64,000 nucleotides of DNA from Dermanyssus gallinae (GCA_003439945.1 QVRM01002068.1:1-64000); one strand, 5' to 3'; counted from the stretch's first letter, positions 43,380-55,729 are shown. Numbers and translations: made by a program. The notes: a model not told the origin generated them from the letters alone.

Positions 43380-44639
43380 ACTCTTGATAATATCCAACAA
43401 TCAGACGACAGATCCTTAGAGATCGTAGTTAATAGTCAATACATTTGGGGTTATTTGCCATATCTCACTCTCTGGAGCGCACATATTTCCTTAGCTGTTT
43501 TGGCAAGCCCGTTGATAGCGTTCAGTACACACGCCGAATGCGCCGCTGTTCGGTAAGTAAACATTCTTCCACTTTTGTTTCTAACTTTGAATATCTTTGA
43601 TCAATGTACTAATCCTATAGTCGTGTATCATTGACATATACTTTCGTCAAAAGTACTTTGCAGGTTGTGCAATTGTACATGACTAATATATTCGATTTGT
43701 CTAAAATATGAGAACCTGTACTTGTCTCTCACGTTGTCCATGCTAATCAATGCTGCTTAGCATAACAGAGATCTTCCAACGGTCGATGGAACTAGTCGCC
43801 GTTCATTCTCGGATCTTGCTATAACGAGAGAACGTACGTCGCTCGTTCTAATTTTAAAATAAATCTACAAATCTTTAAAGGATTGTTCAATTTCTAAGAT
43901 TTATGGAGTATCCTCGTGTAGGTATATAATATCTTCCTTTTTACGATAATTGTGTTTAACGAACCGATACTCCTCTTTGAACTATAACGATTACGACTTG
44001 TTGTATAATTTCATTAAAAATGCATATGCTGATATCTGACCTGAAAACAACTATCACGGTCTGTTTTAAATAATACCTTATCTTAAGCTAGCTAACTCAT
44101 TTGACACATGACACACGTTGTAGATTCGATAATGCAGCACCTTGAAAGGCAATTTAATTATTGGCCAACTTTAGTGTTTTCGCTTGAGCGATAGCAATTT
44201 TGGTATTGCTTCTTTTATTTTAATATATTATAGCAATTTGTATTTATTACTTCCTTCACTCAGCAACAACTGAGTTGTATGAGTGCGCTAGCCAGATGAT
44301 TTTATTTTATCTTATCCACTTTTATTCCGTGGCACTCACTACGATCTTCCCTACAGATAGTCAACGACAGCATCTATCTCAAAAACTCGCCGTTCCATCG
44401 ATTTCATGTGTTCTGTTGCACGCGTTCTTTTTGTGTAGGAGGGTTAATGCATCTCCGCACTGGCGCGACAAGCATAGCATGGCAGCCTACCCGCGCGGAC
44501 TCGGTCCTGACGCCTGGATATTGCTCCGTCGAGACCCATACCCACTAAACACACCTACTTTCTTAAGCTTCACACTCTGCCAGCCCGAATCTTCATTTAA
44601 CAGTGCTACGGGCTGATATGAGCTGTGCCAGGGGCTAAC
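43380..44639. other. Unassigned sequence
   Basis: Mostly AT-rich. The 113-codon + strand frame at 44,275-44,616 shows no recognisable domain or repeat and may be chance. No supported gene. Confidence 0.5.
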
Positions 44640-46420
44640 CGGATCAAGCGGCCGTGGTTCTCTACCTCGTCCGACACGTTTTGTGCATTAACCTATGAAC
44701 CCGGTCTTCCCTAAGCAGCGTCGTCTTCCTACTGTCCGGAGAGTCGCCAAAGCCGTTCTGTTTAGATATTAGCGTTCTCTATCGGTATCTCTTTCGCCAG
44801 TGATCTCTTCTTTTCTCAGTTTTCGCGCAAGCCGCAAATGTAGCTTGCGGATCCTTGCATCCACCTTCGGAGTGCCTTCTGCATCCCTACATCTGCCAGC
44901 CTATCCCTAGTCGCTTGCAGCGCCTCACAGGTGTCTACAATGTGAAAGGCGTGGTCGTCGGCTCCCGTCCTGCAGTGAAGGCAGGACGCCTAACATGTTA
45001 TTTGTATCATACGCAGATACGTCTGAAAGACGCCGTGTCCTGTCGGAAATTGCGTCAAGGGTGCTCATTCCATTTCTTGATTGACGGGATGATATTTCTG
45101 ACAAACGCTCTTGATTTGCCGCTTGGAATCCCATCCTACTCGGCCTGCCATCGGGCCTACATTTCTCTTCTGGCCTTTTTCTTTCCGAAAATGTGGGTTG
45201 TCCCATAGTTGTTTTTGCTCATCAGCTTTTAGGCCCTACGGGACAGTGCTCGCCAGCACTAGCGCAGCCGGCGTATTAGCCGTCCTGTATGTCTGCGTAA
45301 TTTTCAATACAGGGACACGCTGCTTCACAATCTTTATCTCGATGTCGCCCAACAATAGCCAAATTGGTGGGCATTTTCTCTGCCAATCAGAAAAATGGCT
45401 TTGCTTTTGACTGGGGCTGGATTAAGCTGTTAGTTTCCATCTCGGTAAGTGTTTCATTTGTTCGAATTTTATGGTAGTAGTTTTTACTTCTTAGAATTGA
45501 TTGGAATCTGTCTAGAGAAGCTTGTATGGCTGCTGTAGAAGCTGTGAAATTTGCCCGTGCGATGTTGAGCGCCCTAGGCCTTTGGGTCTTGTGAAGGAGA
45601 CGGCAAGGTACTTGGTGATAGTCGTGCGCTCCCATAAGGGTACGGCACGTATCATAATACTATTTATTAATTGTGCTAAGATATAACACCGAGGATCGGT
45701 TGTTCCTCTGGTGCGCAGCTCTGCTTAAGGCTTTGGCAGCTTGTTCCATAGAGCAGATGAGGCGTTCCTGTGGAAGCCTTATCCGGACTCACGCTCTTCC
45801 ACGCGTAAATCATGGTTCTGTGGAGAACGTTTCAGGCCGTTTAGTGGAACTGCTTTCGTCTTTTGTGAAGCGTGTGGAGATATTGTCAGATATCCGACAG
45901 AGTTCCGGTGGCGGACCGAGCAGATCAATTCCTTCGGGCAGATGTTTGTCACGGTAACGATCAGTGCCAAATGGTCTGCGTAGACAACGGAATGTACTCC
46001 GGGGTGTGGGAGTGCATCGTGGGTTATATTCCACAGAATTGATGCCTGTACAGATCCTTGTGGGACCCCGGCTGTAACTACATAGTTTACACCTTCGTAG
46101 ATAGACATTCAGTCTTTCAGGTACGACGCGTTGGGTAGGCAGGAGAGCATACCTATAGGGAGCTATGCCGAGGGGCACCTGGTGATTAATCGGGTTTCGG
46201 TATAAAGATCAAACGTGCCGATTTCCAAGGCTTCGGATAATCTCTACTGATAAATTTACTACTAGTACTGCCCTGGAATCTTCTGGCAGGAGAGCGCGCT
46301 GCTCATGCCCGCCATAATGACCGCAATCTAATTGTCGACCAAGCACGTGCAGCGGCACCTCACACTCGGGTGGTGCCCCGGCTTCTTGGACCCACATATC
46401 TTTATCCCTGACTTTCACCT
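44640..46420 (-). pseudogene. R1-like non-LTR retrotransposon RT, decayed copy
   Basis: Reading the - strand from 46,420: AVLVVNLSVEIIRSLGNRHV, where motif A LDVxNAFN is expected; then ALLPTQRVVPERLNVYLRRC; and, in the 109-residue frame 45,779-46,108, VVTAGVPQGSVQASILWNIT (motif B) and VVYADHLALIV, where the second active-site Asp is His. After decayed thumb (45,390-45,640 region), the end near 44,935-45,010 reads CLHCRTGADDHAFHIVDTCE once a frameshift is allowed, a CCHC knuckle of the R1 type. Multiple frameshifts mark it as dead. The + strand frames across this region are antisense by-products. Confidence 0.77.
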
Positions 46421-46904
46421 ATTTTGTCACGCAGATCGTTACTGAAGGTACAATTCCAAATTTACATGCTTCGCATTGACAAATCAACCATCGACAGCCG
46501 GGCAGCCGGCTGCTCTGAGCCACCGACTCATCTACTCTAACTAACCTAGCATTTTTTGGAGGAGGCATTTACAGATGTCTAGAAACAAAAACGCATAAAA
46601 CACACTCGTTGGTCTAGGTGGGACTATAAAATCCACGAAGAACCTGGTGGCGGAGGAACACAGAAGTTTCAGTGGGTTTAAGAATCTACACTATCGAGCC
46701 ATATCTATCTAAAAGTTTAAACTTATGTATCTAACAGTCGTTTTCGTGGCATTCATTGATGGGCCATACAATCGGATAGCCTCATAGTCCCACACAGTGG
46801 GTTACGGGCAGTGCAAAAGTTGTTGCCATATATATATATATGGCAACAGGTTGGCATTAAAGAATTGATAGCCCGCCCTGTTGGGGAAATTAGTTTTTTT
46901 TCCT
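46421..46904. other. Unassigned sequence with a perfect palindrome
   Basis: No gene. At 46,821-46,848 lies a perfect 28-base palindrome: TGTTGCCATATATA followed by its exact complement. The core is an AT run. Confidence 0.7.
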
Positions 46905-47190
46905 TACGTAGTGTTTTACTGGCCACGGTGATTTACAGAGTTACTTCCTTCGTGTAGGCAAAGCTCCTTCGGACCCCTGTGTGCATTGTGGGGACGGCAT
47001 CGACGACGACTTCTAGCACATTCTTCTGAAATTTGAAGGACTAGAGCAGGCAAGGCCAACCGCCATGGCTAGGATTGAGATGAGCCAGAGAAAAAGAAAA
47101 ACGAGGAGTCGGAACGCCATGCCCGCCGAGAGGCAACTTGAGGAGTACGTTTGTGGAATACGTATGCAGCACAGCACCAACATGGAAACT
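46905..47190 (+). pseudogene. R1-like element, C-terminal fragment
   Basis: The + strand reads LTGHGDLQSYFLRVGKAPSD, then CVHCGDGIDDDF, a stop, HILLKFEG and LEQARPTAMARIEM. The pattern C-x2-C-x8-H-x4-(C) is an R1-type knuckle whose final Cys is now Phe. The motif LTGHG followed by the knuckle also occurs in the R1-like copy at 34.76 kb. It is a short 5'-truncated piece. Confidence 0.68.
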
Positions 47191-47199
47191 GGCATGAAC

Positions 47200-47435
47200 A
47201 GCAAAAAACATGTACATATATATAGATATACATGAGGTGGGTATACTCCGTCCCACCGCGCTAAAAAGTGCAAAGACCGCCAATGCGTCTGGCAGCTCGC
47301 TGCATGGTACGTAGCGCATACCTGGGAGCAGAACCGGCAACGACATTGATCGCCAAGTTGGTGAAATGCTTGGTGAGTCGAACATACTAAGTCATGATAG
47401 CCATGCACAATGTACCTTGTGTGCACATGCCGGCT
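47200..47435 (-). pseudogene. Family A retrotransposon, copy 7 (C-terminal fragment)
   Basis: On the - strand from 47,426: HTRYIVHGYHDLVCSTHQAF, then CRCRFCSQVCATYHAASC, the family A cluster with all six ligands. The rest of the 137-codon frame (47,013 onward) reads into the unrelated flank. It is closest to copy 3 (YTRYIVHGYHHLVCS). It lies head-on against the R1-like fragment that precedes it. Confidence 0.8.
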
Positions 47436-47566
47436 AGTGTAGGACTTACAAACCCACTAAACCCGTAGTTTTCCCCCATCCCTTAGACTCGGTATAGCTT
47501 TGACATTACTTTGAAACCAAGGAAGGCGCGGCATTGCACCGTCTGCCGTCATTGTTCCCACTGCCA

Positions 47567-47583
47567 CCCCCCCCCCCCCCCCC
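47567..47583 (+). repeat. Poly-C run
   Basis: Seventeen uninterrupted C. Confidence 0.95.
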
Positions 47584-47689
47584 TTCACTATCTTCGCGCT
47601 CCACCGTGTGTGTCGTGAAAATGAGCAACGCCAAGTTTAACCAGCCTGAGTGATTAAGTCGTTACCTTCGTCCCCCTTTACCGCTGGGC

Positions 47690-48000
47690 ATCGTGGCGGC
47701 GTGGTCTAGGGGTGGGCTAATGCGCTAGTCATGGTTGTCATCTACCGGGGTGTCGCCGGTTCGATCCCACGTGTTGTTGGTCGAATTTTCTAGAGCGATG
47801 CTCATTGAGAATAGATGATAGGCCATGCACCGCTGAGAGTCAGCGGCCATGCTGCCACAAGGACTGTTGGGGAAACCCCACATAATTTGACATGTCCGGC
47901 CCTCGGTGCATTGAAAATATATCTCAGGTTAAGCTCCAAGCCCGTAGGGAACGGAGGATAGTCTAGAATTAAAAACAACCTCCTTAAAAATTGTTTTTAA
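47690..48000 (+). mobile_element. tRNA-derived SINE, best copy
   Basis: An A-box-like GTGGTCTAGGGGTGGGC starts at 47,701 and a canonical B box GGTTCGATCCC lies at 47,758-47,768, the spacing expected of a tRNA-derived RNA polymerase III promoter. The body contains GCGATGCTCATTGAGAATAG and CGCTGAGAGTCAGCGGCCAT, both shared with the - strand copy at 29.6 kb. The CGCTGAGAGTCAGCG part is a near-perfect palindrome. The 3' part (GGGGAAACCCCACATAATTT and onward) runs to about 48,000. No protein coding. Confidence 0.85.
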
Positions 48001-48678
48001 TTCTACACCTGGGCATGCCGTCTTGACCGTTCGATCGTTCGAACCTCTTCTTTTTGCCTTTTTTCAGAGTACCTTTGAGAGCATTGGTGAATTTGAATTA
48101 AAATAATTAAGATAAAAAGGTCAGGCCAGTTTGTTGCCTTCTTCCAGGCCTTTACAGCCGTCGTGTATGCGTATATATACGAATGGCCATGATTTTGACT
48201 TGACACGCTTATACAAATTGCTTCGGAATATTATTGATGTGTTTCTACTGTTGTGCGTTTTGATATGTACGGTATTGTGCATGTTGTATGAGACTACCGT
48301 CGTAAGCGCATATCTCTTTCTTTTACTCAATTTATTAGTTGTATATTATTTTTGCCAAAAACTTACAGTCGCAACATGCAGATCCATTAAGAAAAAAAAA
48401 CTTGTTTGAAACTTAAAACTAGAACTTGAGCATACAAAAAACAACAGTTTTCTATAATTGCGATAATTTCACCATGATGGATTTTTTTATTGCAAAAAAT
48501 CTAAACATTGAGGCAGAATTCCAAACCGTGTATAAATAAAAAAACAGCACGTTTACAGACTATATGGTCCAAAGCGTTTTCCATGCATACTTCTCTTCAC
48601 AGTGGAGGAGAGAACGGAGTTACATAACGGAACGGTTGCACCACCGATGCACAATAATTTTATTATCATCATTTATAG
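48001..48678. other. Unassigned sequence
   Basis: Antisense-overlapping frames of 67-92 codons at 48,003-48,409 have no motif. AT-rich; no gene recognised. Confidence 0.5.
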
Positions 48679-48760
<82 letters not shown>

Positions 48761-48770
48761 TAATAATAAT
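48679..48770 (+). repeat. (AAT)n microsatellite
   Basis: About 26 AAT units, slightly interrupted at the right end. On translation it yields an asparagine run, which is not a gene. No retrotransposon 3' end is recognisable before it, unlike the tracts at 25.9 and 26.5 kb. Confidence 0.96.
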
Positions 48771-49047
48771 CAGAAACACATGCTTATAAGATAAACAAAT
48801 ATAATCGAGCTAATAGCGTAAGAGAGATGGCGCTCTGACACAATCACTTTAGATAAGGGTTTTACTGGTCGCATGAGGCTCCTCAAATTGCTCCTTTGCT
48901 TCTGTTCGGTACTTACAATTGTACAGCATAATCAAACGTACTATATTCGTTGTGGTTTCGCCTTTTGGCCTCAACTCGGTGTTACTCGAATTATTTATGA
49001 TCATATAACACTCTCCGCCAATGAATATTGCTTTATTCGCAGATATC

Positions 49048-49113
49048 AAGCCAGGCCCCACCCATGGTTGATAGATCAAATGTAATCTATCAACCGTGGG
49101 TGGGGCCTGGCTT
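49048..49113. repeat. 29-bp inverted repeat with 8-base loop (hairpin)
   Basis: The left arm 49,048-49,076 (AAGCCAGGCCCCACCCATGG...) and the right arm 49,085-49,113 are reverse complements with one mismatch. They are separated by CAAATGTA. The stem is GC-rich in an AT-rich region. As RNA it would fold into a stable hairpin of pre-miRNA size; as DNA it could be a tiny foldback element. No inverted similarity extends outside. Confidence 0.85.
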
Positions 49114-50735
49114 TTCTCACCGGCCCGATCTCTACAACATCTAATCACTTTTAATAAATCACTTTTATTGTTACATAAAAGCGTGTAAATGTGATCCTAA
49201 TAGGCTTTTTGAATTATTTTCATAGCAATGCGTAGAAAATGATATCCTACTGTCGTAAAGAGTGGAAGCTATAGTCGATTTTCATTTTAACATCATGATA
49301 CACAAGTCATAATAATATGAATGGATTCTAACGCCATTTTAATAGCGATTTGGATACCTTTGCTACAACGTATATGTTACTTATATCTATTAAGGAACTA
49401 TATGGTTCCCTGGAAGCCTCACTAAACGCAGTATTTGCTTGATGTTGTACACATGAATCTTCTAACAAAACTACGTTTGAGGCGTTCCTCTATTAAAGTG
49501 TGAAAAAAAGCACACATTCAAGCCATTTGGTATCATAAAACGTTATAGCTGCAACGTGCCGACCTCCAGTTTCAGTCAGACGACTAACTTTTAGTCGTAT
49601 CTAAAGTTATTGTGTGCGATAAACAAAACAAAAACTTTTCTCGGCGTATGACAATATAAATAAAATGCGCGAAAAGTCAGCTTTATGCATGTTTTCACAT
49701 CTAGTGAGTAAGTCACACATGTGTGGACAAGTATAGCAGGTGCAGATGTGACATTTCGACGCTCAGCAACTATCCTGAGTCTCGAACCATTTCGGAGCTG
49801 AACGGCCATGCGAGTCACCTTACATGAGCGTGGTCTTCGTCGTTTTAGACAACCCAGAAAGACCAAGCGATAAAGGCAGAAAGGTTTACTTTATATGGAC
49901 GGCTCAGCTGGAAGCGGTCGGATTATGTGGGATTCCGAATAATCAACGACCCTCCTCTCCTTGTGTCTGAAGTGCGACCGGGTGGGCGCGCCTTTTGCGC
50001 GGATCTTCGGAGCTTTGCGGGATCAGAGACGAGTTGTCTTGCCTCGTTTTCCCTCTCGGCAATATCTCTATCTCTCTCCTGCTCTCTCTCTATATTGCTG
50101 TTATTACACTTTATCCTTTTCTTGCTGTTACCTTATTTTCTCGCGATTCTAGGCTTCTATGCATTTAGTTAGATAGTTGTGCCTTCGCGAGGCGCTCACA
50201 TACAGTCAGCTCTGGGGCGACAGAGGCCTAAGCAAGTACATCATCCTGCTAGGTAAACGTATCGAATCAACTAATCTCGCGTCGATTGCGGGAGTCACTC
50301 TGACTTTTTGTCAGATAGGCCCTCCACGCGCAATTCACACGCGCAGAGGGAACCTTAGCTTCTCGCTTTGAAGACGCTCAGACGGTACATGCTCCCAATA
50401 GTAATTTGCGCTGTATATATAAATTCCGCGAAATAAATATTCAGCCTCCTATTTAATTTAAACTTTTTTTTTTTCATTTTGCCACATTACACGCATTTAT
50501 TGTAATCAATCGTGTAAAGACTACAGTGAATACATGCTCATAGAGTAACAGCGGAGACTTCCGTCGACATTTGGAGTCTCGGGTTACTCTGAAACACGAG
50601 ATCCCCACATTTGGCACAGCTACACCGCGAAAAAATATTCTACTAGCAAAGTGCATCTTTTAGCGAGCGAATTGAGCAAATCAACGACGTTTGGATTCAT
50701 TTCGCGACTCGACGGAAACAAAGGCAGACACATCG
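49114..50735. other. Unassigned sequence
   Basis: Several short frames occur on both strands (for example 91 codons at 49,591-49,866 on the - strand, 81 codons at 49,927-50,172 on the + strand). None has a convincing domain. The - strand frame has a basic GCLKRRRPRSCKV start that could be a chance match to a transposase head. No supported gene. Confidence 0.45.
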
Positions 50736-50739
50736 TGTG

Positions 50740-51560
50740 CAAACAGCAACTATACGTATTGCTTAGTGAACTTCCCGTTAAGTCGGATAACCTCAAAAAT
50801 GCGATTTGGTATAGTGTTAAACAAGTTTTGGATGACGTCCTGCGAGAGCTCGCCCCAAGCGTTCATAATTGCTTCTTTTCCAACCAGCATTCGGATAATA
50901 TTCAGATCAGGTGAGACTGCAGGCCAGCGTAGGACCTCAATGTGACGTTAATCAAGCCAGCTTAAAACTGAGCATTATCGTGTTAAAAAACAAAGTCGGT
51001 TCCTTAAATCAGCTTAACTCCATGCGCCATTATGCTCCGATTGCTCTTCTAGTAGACCCCTATAGCGCGCCAATTAACACAAACGTCTAAAACACAATCG
51101 ACGAGTTTGTATGATACCCTACAGCGGCCCAGATCATCACCGAGCCGCTATCTGAGTGCCGTTTTGACATAATTCGTTCTTCCTTGCGCACATCGTGGAA
51201 GTAATAATTAAGTTCATTCGGTACATTCAATTTGAACTCTCTTCATCCGAAAGGAGCACTCGATGCCACTCAGTGGTCCATGACATCGTATCATGAGCAT
51301 GGCCTCTTGTGTTTTTTTTCGCATGAGTGAATATGTCGGCCAGAGGGGGCTTTGCATATTTCGCACGTTTGTTTGCACAGCAGCCGCCGCCGCAATTGCC
51401 CTTGCCGAGAGCGCTGAGCTCGACGCTGTCACCAGAATTGCATGCTTGCTTCGTTCCGAAATGGCATTTGAACGGAACTCTATTTTACGGCGTAGTTTCC
51501 ACCTAAAATCACGAAGTAGTTTACTACTTGGGGAGAACGCCCCAATCAACGGAAAAATTT
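50740..51560 (-). pseudogene. Tc1-like transposase, decayed
   Basis: On the - strand from 51,560, across stops and frameshifts, there is a pre-catalytic block KRAKYAKPPLADIFTHAKKN, then TTEWHRVLLSDESS (51,200-51,270, first catalytic Asp). Next come GSVMIWAAVGYHTN, a degraded middle, and WPAVSPDLNIIRML (about 50,900). The last corresponds to the Tc1 block SPDLNPIE; the catalytic Glu of D,D34E is not preserved. The tail reads LFNTIPNRIFEVI, then GKFTK, as in Tc1 C-termini. Terminal inverted repeats were not found. Only the transposase-like region is supported. Confidence 0.72.
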
Positions 51561-51747
51561 GCGATAAAAGAGGCCGACGTCCTTTTAAGCTTTGGGCGTT
51601 TTTGTCACTGGTGATGCGCCGGCCCAGGCGTATCGTTTCAATACAGAAAAACTTCTGGTAAGAGGTCTATCTTTGTGCCGAGTGTCCCTACTTTATATGC
51701 AATCCATATAGGGGAGGTTTAATCCCAGAGAGCTATATATTAATATA

Positions 51748-52853
51748 CAGGGTCATTCATATCGTTATGTACTTTTACGAGGTCTGGAGGAACTCGGCAA
51801 GAAAATATTTTTTCTCAATGGAAAGAGGACGCGGAAACGTCTTGTTTAGGAGAGAAAGTGAAATTTATAAAAGTAGTTATTCTGCCTTTTTTCTCCTATA
51901 TAGTTGTGCGAAATCTACGGTTGCGAAAGAACCACTCAACGCATAAAGGAACCGATTATACCGGCGTGTTCGGAGGAAAAGTCTGCACTACGATATGGTC
52001 ACACTTCACTAGCTTGCGTAGCGAAAAGCGAATAGCCAGATTGAGGAAAGTCAGAAAAGTCGATATGGTACGATAATGCTTTTCATGAAAAATCGTAATT
52101 TTTTTCCATTTTGACCAAAACTGTACGTTCAAAAGACCACTCTCATACAATAGCAATTTAATTCCCAACAGTTTCGTACCAAAGTGATGGTGCTGCGTTA
52201 CGTAGTTGTCAAGTAATTAAGCTTTTTCGACAGTTATAGTTGTTATGTTTTATGTGCAAGTTTTCACGTTTAGAACCGTAAAGTTTTGCCAAGACGTTCC
52301 CGCCCCTTCCTTCCACTAAGAAAAATTATTCTCTTGCCGAGTTCTACCAAACCTCAAAATATGTACCTAACTTTCTCATACACCCTATGTAAGTATGCCT
52401 GCCTTCGCTTTCAATATGGCTATCAAAAAAGCTTAGTTACTTGACAACTACGTAACGCAGCACCATCACTTTGGCACGAAAATGGAGGGCATTAAATTTG
52501 CGTGAGACTGGTCTTTTGGTCATTTTTGGTCGTAATGGAAAAATAATAATTTTTTTAACGAAAAAGCGTTAACGTTAAACATAACAACATATCGGCTTTT
52601 TATGACTTTCCTCAATCTGGCTATTCGCTTTTCGCTACGCAAGCTAGTGAAGTGTATTCCGTTTTGCAGATTATACCGCCGAATACGTCAGTATAATCGG
52701 TTCCATAATGCGTTAACTGGTTCTCCCGCAAACGTATATTTGCACAACTATGTAAAAGAAAAAAAAGGCAGAATAACTACTTTTATAAATTTCACTCTCC
52801 CTCCTAAACAAGACGTTTCCGTGTCCTCCTTGTGCGTGTTAAAATACCAATCA
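51748..52853. mobile_element. Foldback DNA element 1
   Basis: Arms of about 407 bp form a long inverted repeat: 51,825-52,232 against 52,424-52,829. Matching landmarks are CGGAAACGTCTTGTTTAGG and CCTAAACAAGACGTTTCCG, GCGTAGCGAAAAGCG and CGCTTTTCGCTACGC, and GCGTTACGTAGTTGTC and GACAACTACGTAACGC. The left end starts CAGGGTCATTCATATC beside a TA. A second inverted copy of the outermost 100 bases lies in the middle (52,289-52,389), ending ACACCCTATG. The open frames in the arms are mirror images and show no transposase motifs, so the element is probably non-autonomous and moved by a Tc1/mariner-type enzyme. Confidence 0.82.
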
Positions 52854-52859
52854 ATTTAA

Positions 52860-55715
52860 ATTGTTCATATTTTACAAATGTGTAGTTTGCAAATTACCAC
52901 AATGTTGGTTTAATGCTATAGTTGTAATAGATCAAACTAGTGTCGTGGTCGGTATACTGAAGCCCACGGTGTTTACAAACACAGCACAAACCTATAAAGA
53001 GATATGATATTATTGAAACGTAAAGAAGAATACAAAACGAGGCAAACTGTGAACACATATACTAATGATATGTATGCCAAATAATGCCGTATAGCCTGTA
53101 TCTATTCTGTTGCACGGCCACCATATATGACCTTAAAAACGTGCCCGTCCATGAGGTTTTTTGCCACTTCTATCTTTCCTATAGGTTTCGTATAAACTGC
53201 TCATAGTTTAATTAATAATGCAGTTTTTAATTGCATAGCTTCAAGTGTTGTTCATCCCCTACACATGTGAAGTGTTAGTATATATCCACTATTACGCGTT
53301 AAAGCCTTAGGCTCCTTAAAGCACACGTTCTTAATCCGATCACATCAATCTTCAGTTTTCGATCCATTTTTATTTTAAAAAGCTTTAACGTTTTTTAATT
53401 TACCGAACAGTTACTCTTCTAGACACATATACTGTCTTTAAGCGTCGTGATCGATGAAATTTTTGCCATGTTGCAGTCAAAAATCTCAACAAGAATAGCG
53501 TGGAAGTTATTGTGTGATCTAGACAAGTAAAACTCACTACTCACAAATAACAGTTCGCCTAGAAATCTTGTATTGCTGTCATGCTTTGAAAACCACCTAT
53601 CATAGCATCACATACGTTATACTGTAAAAATAATCATTATTAGTTAGCTTTTGACATCACTGATCATGTTGTTTCATTCATGAAGTGAATACTCTGCAAG
53701 AGCCCCCTTCATATTTTCATCAGCGTAAAATACATGCTGGCGTAGCGTATTGCTTTGTTAAGTTCTGCTATACAGAAGAGAGACAGGGCTCGTCTTGAAG
53801 TTGCGCCAAGTTGGTTTGTGTTACATTCTGGCTGTAGAAACCGTTTTTAAGTGCAATTGGACTAGATTATGGTCTCCGTCTAACGCTACACTCTCTCTAG
53901 AGCTTCATTGGCCTTGTAACCGCGTTGGTTTTCCTTAATGCTAGAAAAAGTCATTTAACCAAGAGCTCTCATTTAAGCCGCGGTTTCCCCTTGGTTGCCT
54001 TTTGCATCACTGAATTGACAGCTCACATCCTTTACGGGATGATCTTATTCACATATTTGACCATTTTGAAAGCCTATTTACCGTCTTGACTAGATGTTAC
54101 GCAACCTTCTGTATCTCTACTTTTGTAATTACGTTTGCATTCGTCAGCTTTCTAGCTATTTTTTTCTTGGCAATTATATGCGTTACCGTTTTGCTCTTAT
54201 AATTGTCTTACGGATTTTAGTATTGCGTTAGTGGGTTGTCGGGCGTGGTGGGTAAGTTATTAAAGAGTTCTGTGTTGTACCCAGGAACTTCTGTCGCGGT
54301 CCCTATTCTGTACCTTTATGGAGTTATCTGTATTTTAACCCAATGGGTGTTTGTTTTTCTCTTACCATGAGCCAAGCAGTCACTGACCTGTCAGCGGTTT
54401 CACGCACATGGCACAATTTTCCCATACTGCAGCAGTCAGCCACAGGGCTCGCGAAGCCAAACCGAGAAGAGGCTGAGGCACGAAATGCAACTTTTGTATC
54501 AATCCGATACGAAACAAGATAGACCGTACCGGACGCTCCGAAACGGTCTACCCCCTCTCCCGCTATACCCTGCCCGTCGATGCCACCGCCCTCTGGCGAA
54601 CGCCAATCAACCTCGGATCGGACCTCTGAATGGAACGGACACGGCCCTCCCAGGGCTGGGAGGCACCGACCTCACCTCAGCAGCCACTACTCGCGCATAG
54701 ACAATTACAAACACATTGCAACTGCAAGTCAAAGACACTGAATCACTGCTCCCAAGTCTAAAAGCAATCTCGCTGCTAAGGCGCACTCCCGCTTATTTAG
54801 GCGATCAACACCGGTCTACATTGCCTGTACCGTTGATGTTCTTTTGTGGTCGGTGATGACCACCTTTGTGTTGTTGCACACACTACATCTACCGCTACGC
54901 TTGGCTATTAGAGAGACCAATATAAGAGCGCAAACGAGATGATGCGACTATTCCTTTGCCATCTCTGTAGCGAACTAACTATACACAACATCACGTGTAA
55001 CGGTTTCAGCGCGGGTCGCGTATTATAAGCGAAAAACTTGTTATTATTATATTAGGATAACTCCGTGCCAACGTACTTCATACATGTGTCTGCATCATAG
55101 TTTAATATATGAGACATTAGTGGAAACACAGTGGTTTTGTTGCCGTCTCAGAGAAGTAGTACCCAGTTTTACTGAATGTCCGTTTAATTCAGATGGCTAC
55201 ATGCGCATTTCAAGGTCCCGTATTCATAGTACTGGTGAAGAGGCTATTCTTTATGATAATGATAAATTTACGATGAAGTAATACCACAAATATCCCGATC
55301 ATGTAGGTTAGGGGATCGCCAGGTTTTTAGTGGATTTGTGAGTCCCACACTACCCAGACCAAAGGGGGTGCGTTATGAATTTTTGTTCCTGGCCCCTGTA
55401 AAAAAAGTGTGGTAACGCAAACGAATTAGGCACTATACAAGCAGCTGCCTTTCAATCTATAATAAGAGGGCGTGTTCTTGTTATGGTTACGATAAATAAT
55501 AGTGATCAAAATTTCAAGTAATTTAGAAATAGCATAGGACGAAACACTGCAAAGCTTCTCTAGCAACGCATTAACATTAAGCAGCTAAAACACTGAGATT
55601 CTTAAGCCAGAGTATACAACATCTAAGTTTTTCTACATCGAGTCCTTTGAACTACGCCCGCTCACTAAGACAGTAGCCGTACTACGCTTTGCCTATTTAA
55701 GGCTATTTAGTATAT
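52860..55715. other. Unassigned sequence
   Basis: Nearly 2.9 kb with no recognisable element or gene. Mostly AT-rich, with one GC-richer patch at 54,380-54,710 that holds a 71-codon frame without motif. Confidence 0.5.
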
Positions 55716-55729
55716 ATTTATTCAATCGA
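55716..55729. repeat. Target-site duplication, left copy
   Basis: The 14 bases ATTTATTCAATCGA recur exactly at 58,304-58,317. They bracket the family A copy, and the outer neighbours differ. Confidence 0.88.

Noticed and set aside
44275..44616. 113-codon + strand frame as a host gene
   Set aside because: No domain, signal or exon structure; the length is not exceptional for chance in 64 kb.
48564..48794. Asparagine-rich protein
   Set aside because: The run is an (AAT)n microsatellite.
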